From Ptychodera flava (taxonomy: Eukaryota > Hemichordata > Enteropneusta > Ptychoderidae): a stretch of DNA of 64,000 nt. The notes beneath the pieces are model-generated. The model made no database searches, was not told the DNA's origin, and worked only from the letters and a program-made list of their open reading frames with translations. Where the stretch lies: positions 38,256,276 through 38,320,275 of the forward strand of contig NC_091946.1 in assembly GCF_041260155.1 (NCBI RefSeq), in the 5' to 3' direction. A program made the position numbers and the translations under genes. This document shows positions 12,375-22,800 of this stretch, piece by piece. Position 1 is the stretch's first letter, and each line of letters opens with the position of its first letter.

Positions 12375-13062
12375 AAATATTTTAAAGAGGCACTCCCACT
12401 TGGTAACATTTTAAAAACACATTTTTTAACGCCAACGGTCGATATTTGACGTGGTGACTGCGCGCGGATCGCGAGATATCGATAAAAACATGTCATTTCC
12501 CGAGCGTACTTTTCACATCCCGAAGTTTTACGATCGTTTCTGATTTTGACCCAAAATCCCCCGAAGGCTTGTTGTTGTGCTGATTAACGATATTCTAGGG
12601 AGTCTACAATAAGTTCGAACAACGCAATTAAAGGTATACAGTCACCTGTATTCTAAATATGCCCATATATGGTCAAAGGGGTGTTCCTTGGTATTCGAAA
12701 TGCCCATGTGAGGGCGCTGTTTTTAAAAAGTGGTCACCCGCTTAAAATCTGTGATTGGTTAGATTTTCTCTTTCCATGGTAGTTGTAGCAAAATTGGAAT
12801 AGGTGACAGTATACCTTTAATTTATTTCCCATCGCAAAGACTTTATATACAGCATTAAGCCATTACCTCAGGTAAGTTTTGTAAAACTTCTTCTTAGTTT
12901 TTGTCGTTTCATTATTCTAAATCAGTTGTACTATATTATTAACCAATACCACATAAACGTCAGTTTTTACGTGTCAAATATTAGCCGCCTCCGATGACTA
13001 CATCATGTCGTCTGCCACACAGTACGCCGCGCGCGTGGTATGCGTCTATGCATACCACTCTG
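12375..13062 (+). repeat. Repeat family R (about 650 bp), copy 1
   Basis: It begins TTTAAAGAGGCACTCCCACT and ends near a GGTATGCG...GCATACCAC palindrome. It is collinear with 48285-48915, sharing the block around CGCGGATCGCGAGATATCG and the CATGTCGTCTGCCACA segment. This copy carries an extra 193-bp MITE absent from the other. It abuts a 5'-truncated Penelope-like RT at 13062. Its nature (solo terminal repeat or non-autonomous element) is unclear. Confidence 0.7.
12628..12820 (+). mobile_element. MITE with TTAA target duplication
   Basis: 193 bp with inverted ends TTAAAGGTATACAGTCACCT and AGGTGACAGTATACCTTTAA. The related repeat at 48.6 kb shows the uninterrupted site (CGCAAATAATTTACTT versus CGCAATTAA...TTAATTTATT here), so the insertion is real and the duplicated target is TTAA. 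That is typical of piggyBac-type elements; the superfamily is inference. Confidence 0.8.
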
Positions 13063-14047
13063 AGGCTTTGACAACACCTCTTGCCAAGTATGTAGATTTT
13101 ATCCTCCAACCAATCGTTCAATCACTGTCATCTTTCCTGAAAGACACAACTCATCATCTCCAAGACATCCAAAATACATTCGTTCCAGACAATTACAGAC
13201 TGGTTACCATGGATGTCTCCCTTTATACAAACATACCCCATGAATACGGAATTACAGCTGTGAAGGAGGCACTCAAAGAGCTAACATTTCAACGCCCAAT
13301 CCTGATCACATTGCAGAAATGTTAGAATTTATTCTGACGAAAAATTTCTTCCAGTTCAACAATGAATATTTCCTTCAACTACAAGGTACAGCCATGGGAA
13401 CAAAAGTAGCACCTGCCTACGCAAATATCGTCATGGGCAAACTTGAGAAAGATATCCTCACGAGCACTCCGAAGAAACCACAAAAATGGAAAAGATTCAT
13501 AGATGACATCCGTTTCCTTTGGCCGCACACCACTGATGAACTCATACAATTTTACACCTTCTGCAATAACATACATGAAACTCTAAAATTCACCGTCGAA
13601 CACAGCAACAGCGAATTGCCATTTCTTGACACCGTTATGATCATACGCAACAATCAGATAGAAACCAAAGTTTACAGCAAACCCACTGATAAACACACAT
13701 ATCTGATGCCATCATCATGTCACCCAAGACACATTTTCAAATCCATCCCATATAGTCAAGCTTTAAGATACAGACGAATATGTTCGAATGATGATCTATA
13801 TAATGCAGATGCCATCAAACTTCAAGGGCACTTTGCAGTACGAAACTATAAAACATCTACCATCAGAACAGCCATCGCCAAGGCTCAAAGTATTGATCGA
13901 GGAGAACTCATCAATTACCATAACAAAAGAAGGGACAACACCAGACGTGTACCACTCATTATCACCTTTCACCCAGCACTTCCCAGTATCTCCGACATTG
14001 TCAAGAAACACTGGAGCATGAACAATTATATGCGTTTCGAAGATTAG
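13062..14047 (+). pseudogene. Penelope-like element reverse transcriptase (frameshifted)
   Basis: RT motifs of the Penelope type: AKYVDFILQP, LVTMDVSLYTNIPHE, QLQGTAMGTKVAPAYANI and the catalytic RFIDDI at about residue 60 of the second frame. SELPFLDTVM and the DIVKKHWS end of the RT follow. The reading frame shifts by one base near 13300 (frames 13005-13325 and 13319-14047 join as NPDHIAEMLEFIL). The N-terminal region is missing because the copy begins inside the element. These elements normally encode RT plus a GIY-YIG endonuclease in one protein. Here the two halves are split by an insertion (14040-14515). Confidence 0.88.
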
Positions 14048-14515
14048 CATATAATTACTATCTATTCGTTACATAAGAGAATTCCTTTGATTGACGTTTG
14101 TGTCACCAGGTGTTGCATGCCTATATATTGGTGTGAAGCTCTTTTGTCTTCAGTCTCGGTCGAAACTCCACGATGTCAACACAAGCAATTATTTTTTGTA
14201 ATTGTTGTTATGCAGTTTCAAAGTACTTGTATTTCAGTCTTATTTGATAATTCGATGTAAGAGGGGATTTCCATAATAAACGTGGTGTGTTTTTCAATTT
14301 TTTTCCCAATTTATGTAATTGTTGTTATACAGTTTCATAGTACTTGTATTTCAGTGTCTGTTTGATAATTCGATGTAAGGGGGGAATCGCATAATAAACG
14401 TGGTGTGTTTTTTGAGGGTACGCAGTACGCTCGTGGGGTGTGACGACCACCGCATACCGCATATTATCTCTGTTGTGTATCATTTATTCTCATTTCTCGA
14501 AGTTTAGTATAGATT
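14040..14515. mobile_element. Insertion splitting the Penelope RT from its endonuclease
   Basis: About 475 bp lies between the HWSMNNYM end of the RT and the FLQSNRLAKE start of the endonuclease linker. The borders look alike (TCGAAGATTAGCATATA and TCGAAGTTTAGTATAGA), as a long target-site duplication would. Inside, a segment of about 118 bp is repeated in tandem (about 14195-14300 and 14318-14412), each copy ending in AATAAACGTGGTGTGTTTTT. No coding sequence was seen. Confidence 0.5.
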
Positions 14516-14519
14516 TCTA

Positions 14520-15044
14520 CAATCAAACAGACTTGCCAAGGAAACATTCACATCAACACCTGTAATTGCCTACCGACAACCACCAAACTTGAAAAAGATG
14601 ATAGTCAAATCCAAACTTCACCACGACGCCAAGATAAGCGAAGAAGGACATTGTACCCCCTGCAACCAATGCCAATTTTGCAAATACATGTTTATAATAA
14701 GACAAGAAATCACTAACCAAACCACAAATAAATCCCTTAAAATAACTGGGACTATGGACTGCAACACACGAAATTTAATTTATCTCATTACCTGTTCCAA
14801 ATGCAACAAACTATACGTCGGGGAGACCAAGAGACAATTACGAACACGTATTTACGAACAAATGTACAATATAAAAAACCATAAATGCACAGTAGTCGCC
14901 CAACATTTCAATCAAAATAACCACTGCATTGAGAATTTTCAATTTTCCGGTATCTGTAAAGTTTTTTCAGGGAAAACCGCCATCAGAAAGCAATTAGAAC
15001 TCAAAATTATTAATGAGCTTGACACCCTTGCCCCGAATGGCTAG
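14520..15044 (+). pseudogene. Penelope-like GIY-YIG endonuclease domain
   Basis: The linker PVIAYRQPPNLKKMIVKSKL is the usual bridge after the RT in Penelope-like proteins. A Cys cluster (CTPCNQCQFC) and the GIY-YIG nuclease follow: NLIYLITCSKCNKLYVGETK with the Arg-rich RQLRTRIYEQ helix, then a catalytic-region Glu in KQLELKIINEL. The frame is open for about 150 residues and ends at TLAPNG. The domain nicks target DNA during retrotransposition. The copy as a whole is broken (5' truncated, frameshift, insertion). Confidence 0.88.
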
Positions 15045-15316
15045 GCAGTCCCTCCCATATTTGCATCTCATTTAGCACTCAGCTAGCGACTCTCTTCCCA
15101 TGATTCCATTAGTTTTCGATCAAAAACTAAGACCACAAGTGTTCCGAGCACTTTACCTGTAAGTAACTTTTATTCTCTTCAACATCCCCTCAAAAAGTTT
15201 TACTTAGGCTAAGGAAGCATTTTTATTTATTTATTTTTCATGTACTACTACCCTTTTAAACCCATTTCCTGTTCTGTATTTTTTATCATTGCCGACTGTG
15301 TTTTTATTCATTTTAG

Positions 15317-15357
15317 ATTCCTGAAGAAGGTCCCTTTGTAGGACCGAAACGTCGAAT
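15317..15357 (+). ncRNA. Hammerhead-like ribozyme motif at the Penelope 3' end
   Basis: CTGAAGA (15321-15327) and GAAAC (15346-15350) flank a perfect 5-bp stem (GGTCC / GGACC), followed by GTC and a 4-bp outer stem (ATTC / GAAT). This resembles minimal type I hammerheads reported in Penelope-like elements. One extra A before the inner stem departs from the canonical core, so activity is doubtful. It lies just before the point where LINE sequence resumes. Confidence 0.35.
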
Positions 15358-15376
15358 AAATGATTTTATCTGCCAC

Positions 15377-15703
15377 TTGAAACCAGAGTCTTGCCTTCCT
15401 ATCAAACCCATAAACTTTAAAGCAAGATCATATACTCTCGGTCTGATATATGAAGAGAGAAGGTGGGAAAACATTGAAGATGATTGCACATTTCCTTGCT
15501 GTGAACAAGAAGATGAGAAATTGGAACATTTTCTTTTTAAATGTGATCAGTTCTCAACAGAGAGACAAGAATTAATGACTGATACTGAAGAAATGCTGTT
15601 GAATAATAACGAAATGAACTTACTCAAGGATTTCAAAGAGAGAAAAGAGTTGATATATTTTTCCTTGGTGATTCTACAAAAATTACAAGAAAGATCTTTA
15701 TAA
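15377..15703 (+). pseudogene. C-terminal end of the interrupted LINE (CCHC knuckle)
   Basis: The open frame contains ARSYTLGLIYEER and C-C-x10-H-x4-C spacing (CCEQEDEKLEHFLFKC), the cysteine-histidine knuckle found at the C-terminus of many LINE ORF2 proteins. It is the natural continuation of the thumb region that breaks off at 12350. The 3-kb gap is repeat R plus the Penelope element. Confidence 0.7.
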
Positions 15704-15709
15704 AATAAA

Positions 15710-17640
15710 TTGACAACTTTTTCAGACGTTTCTTAACAGATATAGTAGATAGCAGGAAGAAATTTTTAATTCAACTAACATTCAACTAACATTTCCTTTT
15801 CAGCCTTTTTTTTATCCTAGCATGCTGTGGGAGTAGAATAAGAAACTGCAGTCGATACACAGAACAAAACATACTTGATTGGCCGAAAGTTACACCTCAT
15901 GTCCCTTTTATACAAATATGTTGTGTCAAGTTTTCCTGACAGGTTAGGGAAGTCATCCTGTTACCAAATCTTTCTTATGTTATTGTAAAAGAACTATAAC
16001 TGAAATGTTTACCTTTATTCATAGTTTGGCTTTGAATTGTACACATGGCAACTTATTACAGCCTACAAGCCAATATTTAACAACACTGAAATATACATAC
16101 ATATATACTTTCATATCACAGATATAGCAAGTTTTGTCAGGAAAAATATCTTGTACTTTACATGCAGACTACCATGAGAAGTGAATTATGATTTTGGAGA
16201 AATTCCAATATCATATTTTTTGTCCACATCTGAACTTTCACTCTTCTCTAAAGGCACAGATATTGCTAGTTTTATATTGGAAAAAAGCTGTTCATAGGAT
16301 TTTCATAGAACTACCATGTACAATGAATCAACATCATCGATGAAATCCAAAATTCAAAATTTTTGCACACATTTGCACGTTTTAGCTGCCACTTCAAGCA
16401 AAGTACATTTATATAAATCATCAAACATTTATAAATGTAGAGAAATAGCTTGACTGTAATAGGAAAAGTGTTAATAGTTTGCCCAATAGACTCTAATGTA
16501 TTATGATTTAATAATTTTGGACGAAGCACTGACCTTATATCGGCGACATTTCGCCTTTCTTTGAGGAGAGGGGGCGGGGAAATTCAGAATCAATTATAAC
16601 AAGTCAAGTTTTACCAAGATACTTCCTAGGCAACAAGAAAAATTACTTTTTGTCGTATGAGCACGTTTTCTCAGATACTTGCCTAATGCATACGTATGGA
16701 ATATGAGGAACAGCAACCTAGGAAGCTATGTCTGACAAATTTCGGATTAAGACACTAGCGAACTGAAGTGGCGAAAACTGCTTTGTGCTCCTCTTTGTTA
16801 GCACAGCGCAACAAGCCAAAATCAAATTTCCTGCCCAACCATGGCCTTATAACCACTCTAGTGTAATCAAGGACATTAATATCAATAATCAAGCATACAT
16901 AAATGCACAGATTTACCTAATTCTTATTGAAAAAAAAAATATTCATAGTTTATCATATACCACCATGTATTATGAATCAACATTTCGGTGCAAATACACA
17001 GATTTGCCTAGTTTTGAAATGGAAAAATTATTCATAGTTTCATCATAGACTGCAATGTATAGTGATTCAACATTTTGGTGAAATTCCAAAATCAAGTTTC
17101 TTGCAGAATCATGGACTTGAAACCACTCTAGTCTAATCATGAACATTAATACCAATAATCAAGTGTACATACATGCACAGATTTACCTAGTTTTTAATTG
17201 GAAACAAAATTTATTCATAGGTTCATCATAGACTACTATGTATAGTGAACCAACATTGTAGATTAAACTTCAAGCAAAGTACATTTAAATATATTATCAA
17301 ACGTATAAATGATACAGATATAGCATGTTTTGTGGGGGGAAATTGTCAATAACTTGCCTGGTAGACTCCATGTATTATAATTTGATATTTTTGGATGAAG
17401 CACTGTATCAGCCGACATCTTGCCTTCTTATAGTTGCACAAAATATGGTGACCCTCCCTAAAATGTATGAAATACGTTATCTCTTCAATGACAAATTGCA
17501 ACTGTCCCTCCAAGGACACCAGCCCTCCAATCAGTAATTTGTCCCTAACTTGTATAACTATTTAAGCAATTGTTATGCAAATTAGCTGATACTGTTTCAG
17601 TTATTCCAGGGAAGAATACTCAGTGGATGGGAGGGTCAAG
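15710..17640. repeat. AT-rich region of diverged internal repeats
   Basis: Blocks such as ATGCACAGATTTACCTAGTT...TTCATAGTTTCATCATAGAC...ATGTATAGTGATTCAACATT recur at about 16.25, 16.90, 17.0 and 17.2 kb. A related block lies at 30.96-31.05 kb. No gene was recognised. Confidence 0.45.
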
Positions 17641-18021
17641 TTTTAGAATGTCGGACAAGGGGGGAGGTCACATTTTAGATAGGAGGATAGGGGAGGGCCA
17701 CATTTACCGTATAGGTGTGCGCGGACTTCCCCGGCCAACCCGCTTCTAATTACTGAAGGCTCCCTAAATTGGAAAAAATAACACAGAACGGAGGCGAACG
17801 AGTCTCCACTGCAGTCGTGTAGTGAACGTTCGAACAATGAAGTGTTGCTCACTCGCAGATCGCGCGCAGGTCGTACATTCCTAGGCCAGCTCACAATGTC
17901 ACGTGCCAAACTTGGCCAAAGTACGCCAAAATATGCTAAAACATAAAAGCAGTACCAAAACTGCAAAAAGTGTCGCTAGTCGCCTATTAAATTTGAGTAC
18001 AAGAAACCATCGGATGCGTTG

Positions 18022-18137
18022 ATATCGCAGGCATTCGCCTCAATGCTAGCAAACCGTTACTGAAGCAACCAGATTATTCTTACTGGTTGCATCTGTGACG
18101 GTTTGTTTGCATTGGGTCGAATGCCTGTGGTTGATAT
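18022..18137. mobile_element. Foldback MITE (hairpin 1)
   Basis: Left arm ATATCGCAGGCATTCG...GCAACCAG and right arm CTGGTTGC...CGAATGCCTGTGGTTGATAT are inverted copies of about 50 bp around a 7-bp loop. No coding capacity. Confidence 0.7.
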
Positions 18138-18150
18138 TTAGAGGTTATTT

Positions 18151-18296
18151 AAGCAATAATCCACCCTCTCCCGGCTCATAATGGACGAAAGCAAACTTTG
18201 CACGACATAATGTACGAGGCGAAGCCGAGTACATTATGGAGTGCAAGTTTGCTTGAGTCCATTATTGGCCGGGAGGGGGTGGTTTCATTATTGCTA
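18151..18296. mobile_element. Foldback MITE (hairpin 2)
   Basis: Arms of about 65 bp (AGCAATAATCCACCCTCTCC... and ...GGGTGGTTTCATTATTGCT) are inverted around GAGGCGAAGCCGAG. It lies 14 bp from hairpin 1. Confidence 0.75.
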
Positions 18297-18299
18297 TTA

Positions 18300-19680
18300 T
18301 TTTATGGCCAGTTTTGGCAATGCCAGTGAATTTGTAGTTGTATAAAACGAATAAAAAAGGAAATTTTATCTGAGTTTGAAGCCAGTGAGCGTCGTCCAGC
18401 ATGATCGGCCCCGACTCTGTACATATTACATGCACTCCACACTGCACAGTGCACTGCACTGAACACGCACGTTCAGCACAAAAAATGACCAGCACTTTCA
18501 CGGTTCATTTTGAATTGAAAAACGATGTATTTTCGAAGGAAATGAAAAGTAACTGCATCCCTACCGTCTATATCAAACTTGAAACATCACCTTTAAATAT
18601 CATGCCATTCAAAAAATCGACACGGTGAAATGCCAGAGATGGAGAAAACGGAATGTTCATGCATCGACATCAGTATGATCAGCGAGCTTGATCAGCGAGC
18701 TGCATGCGATGGTATCAGCTGATCAATACGATCATTATTATGTCGCTAGTAGTACAGCATTCATTACAAACGATATCAACAGAGTTTAACATTGTTATTC
18801 AAATGTTTATATTTCAATAATAATTGTGTCTATAAATTAATTTTCGATGGCTCCTTGAGAAGAGCTATTTTATTTCGGCGAACGACAGAACTTGACGTAA
18901 ACGGGTGCTTGAAAGGTACAGTTGACAAACATACTAGAGGGTTTCGTTACCGTCGCGATATCGAGAGAAAAGGCAAGGTAAAATCACAGACATGGAGAAA
19001 AAACGATGAATGAAAGTTGTCTCCGATTACAGTCAGTGCATCAGAACTAGGTGGCCGAGATGTTAGATCAACGGAGAGTCCACGGTCGTCATGATTGTTG
19101 GTAGCAGCTGACCTTGGACCGAGACTTTGAATGGCTCCGTAGTAATTTCCGTAGACACTTCCGGTCAAGGTTAATGACAGCTGCCGTTGTTGGCCCGTTT
19201 ATGGCTGGTTCGAGTAGCCTTTCACGCTTGCATCGTTTACATGGCCACTGACATACATAATATGCCATGTGTCAAATCCAGTATCGTCTAGGAGTTTGCA
19301 AGCGTACTGAGTTCTGTTTCACCTATACGGCAACGAAGCGAACCATGTTGTAAACAAACGTAGTAGTATAACCAGCGTATCGGACGGGGACTGCATGCTG
19401 AGCGCCAGCCAGACAGACGGCAAGTGCGTGCGTGAGGACTCAAAAAATGTAATAAATCGTACAGTAAGACATTATTATCAATATTGTGAACCATTGTCAA
19501 GATTTATAGTTTTGTGTATTACATGGTTTATCCGATATTTCCCCTCCTTTTAAATGCGCAGTCCTTTTTCGTTTCCAAAAAAAACTTGCTCACTGTGGGG
19601 CCGCAATGCTGAATAATGGAATACATTATCAGTAATAATGTATGGATATGACGTCACAAAATTCACTGGTATTGACAAAG
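18300..19680. other. Spacer without a recognised gene
   Basis: Several short open frames (18262-18501, 18401-18628, 18792-19168, 19288-19500) have no domain and overlap on opposite strands. Nothing further could be supported. Confidence 0.4.
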
Positions 19681-19689
19681 CTATAATAT

Positions 19690-19832
19690 AATACCCAATA
19701 TCGCCTGTTCCTGTGTCGTATCAGCATGAGTGTCATTTATGCTGCGTCAGACACGAGACGAAATCAAGTGTCTGACGCAGCACAAATGACACGAATGCTG
19801 ATACGACACAAGGAACAGGCGATATTGGGTAA
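19690..19832. mobile_element. Foldback MITE (hairpin 3), near-perfect
   Basis: Arms of about 65 bp, starting ATACCCAATATCGCCTGTTC and closing with the inverse, are almost identical around a short loop (GAGACGAAATCAA). It lies directly outside the left end of the 5-kb foldback element. Confidence 0.8.
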
Positions 19833-19839
19833 TAACCGA

Positions 19840-22800
19840 TTTATCATATACCCATGCCCATACGTTTAGGGAATTTTTACTAATAGAACGAAAAACCTTT
19901 AATTTTGAGGCTTTACTTTATTACGCCTTGTGCATAAATATCAGAATGTTTATGTGAACAGGCTTCATTCATAAAGTATACGACGAAGATGTCAACATCA
20001 CGCGCGACATCGCTGCAAGTCCATATCTCAATGAAACCCAAGAAGAAAGACACCGGGATACAAAAAGCGTCTTACAGAAGGAACATTTTAAGGTGCAATA
20101 TGCTATTACAACTGTAACCGATCAAAAACTGCTCAGCTTTAAATCAATCCTGATTTCGATCGTCGTACGGTACGGAGCTCGCGCGGAGCCAAAACGTAGC
20201 AGCCAAAACTATGGTGTGGAAGCTAGCAGCCAAAACTTGCAAGTTACTTTCCTCCTATATTTTGAAGTCATGTGAACATCAATCAAACGTACAAAGCTTT
20301 TTGCACTTGTATCAACACAAACACATCATTTACTAATTAATTTCTTTGCATAAATTATCTCCATTCTAATTAGCACCTGGTATCCCAGCTAGCCTATGGC
20401 TATACAGCACAATGCATTGCCTGCTTGAATAAAAGAAAGAGTGTGCATCCATTACACCTAGCATGTCTTAAACATATACATCCATACTAACAAACTTCAC
20501 TTATCTCATTTCTTAATTAATTTCTTTGCATAAATTATCTCTGGTTTAATAATCAGCTATATGCTTGCGTATGGGCATACAGAAGAATATAGTGTCTGCC
20601 TGAATGAAAGAAAGAGTGTGCATCCATTTCACCTAGCATGTCTTACTCATATACATCCATACTAACTAACTTCACTTGTCTCATTTCTTAATTAATTTCT
20701 TTGCATAAATTATCTCTAATTAATTAACATATATATGCTAACCTATGGCTATACAGCAGAGTGCATTGTCTGTTTGAATGAAAGAAAGAGTGTGCATCCA
20801 TTTCACCTAGCATGTCTTACTCATATACATCTATACTAACAAACCACACTTGTCTCATTTCTTAATAATTTCTTTGCATAAATTAACTCTGGTTTAATTA
20901 TCACCTATATGCTAGCCTATGGCCATACAGCAGAATATCGTGTCTGTCTAAATGAAAGAAAAAGTGTGCATCCATTTCACCAAGCATGTCTTACAAATAT
21001 ACATCCATACTAACAAACCACACTTGTCTCATTTCTCAATTAATTTCTTTGCATAAATTATCTCTGTTTGAATTATCACCTATGTGTTAGCCTATGGCCA
21101 TACAGCAGAATATAGTGTCTGTCTGAATAAAAGAAAGAGTGTGCATCCATTTCACCTAGCATGGCTTACTCATATACATCCATACTAACAAACCACACTT
21201 GTCACATTTTTTAATTAATTTCTTTGCATAAATTATCTCCATTTCTTAACATATACATGCTAACCTATGGCCATACAGCAGAATATAGTGTCTGTCTGAA
21301 TGAAAGAAAGAGTGTGCATCCATTTCACCTAGCATGTCTTACACATATACATTCATACTAACAAACCACACTTGTCTCATTTTTTAATTAATTTCTTTGC
21401 ATAAATTATCTCAAATTAATTAACATATATATGCTAACCTATATCTATACAGCAGAGTGCATTGTCTGCTGGAATGAAAAAAAGAGTGTGCATCTATTTC
21501 ACCTAGCCTGTCTTACACATAGACATCCATATTAAGAACTAAGACTTGTCTCATTTCTAAATTATTTCCCCTGCATAAATTGTCTCTAATTTAATGATCA
21601 CCTATATGCTGGCCTGTGGATACAAGAGAATGCATTGTCTGCTGGAAAGAAAGAAAGAGAGTGCATCCATTTCACCTACCAGTGTCTTACAGATATACAT
21701 CCATACTAACAAATAAGGCTTCTTGCATTTCTTAATTAATTTCTTTGCATAAATTATCTCCATTTTAATTACCACTAATTGGTAGCCTATGGCTATACAT
21801 AGTATGCAGTGTCTGCTGGAAAGATAGAGTATGCATCCTTTTCACTTAGCCTGTCCTGTGTCTTTAGATCTATAATAACAAACTTCACAGCAGACTATGA
21901 ACTCTGTTCTACAGCCATAAACTAGCATATACATCCCAATTATAATAGAGATAATTTATGCAAAGAAATTATTTAAGAAATGGAAGAAGAGTAGTCTGTT
22001 ACTATAGATGTATATGTATAAGACTGAGTAGGTGAAATGGATGCACACTCTTTCTTTCATTCCAGCAGACCGTGCATTCTGTTTCAAGCCAGTATACAAA
22101 TGCTAATTACAATAAAGATAATTTATGCCAAAAAATTAATTAAGAGTTGAGGTATATGAAGTGTGTAAGTATTGATGTACGTGCAGAAAACAGGGCAGGT
22201 GAAATGGATGCACACTCTTTCTTTTGTTCCCGCAGACCATGCATTCACTTCTACAGCAATTAGCCAGCATGCACATGCTCATTATAATAGAGATAATTTA
22301 TGCAAAGAAATTAATTAAGAAGTGGGACAAGCGCATTTACTAGTATAGATGGATATGTGTAAGACATGGTAGGTGACATGGGTGCACACTCTTTCTTTCA
22401 TTACAGCAGGCAATGCATTGTGCTTTTAATAGCCATAGGCTAGCATATAGATGCTAATTAGAATGGAGATAATTTATGCAAAGATATTAATAGTGAAATG
22501 AGACAAGTGTGGTTTGTTAGTATGGATGTATATGTGTAAGACATGCTAGGTGTAATGGGTGCACACTCATTCTTTCATTCCAGCAGACATTGCACTGTGC
22601 TGTATAGCCATATATATAAGGCTAGCATAAGGAGTCTAATAGAATGGAGATAATTTACGCAAAGAAATTAATTAAGAAATGAGACAAGTGTGGTTTGTTA
22701 GTATGGGTGTGTATGTGTAAGACATGCTAGGTATAATGGGTGCACACTCTTTCATTACAACAGGCAATGCATTGTGCTTTATAGCCATAGGCTAGCATAT

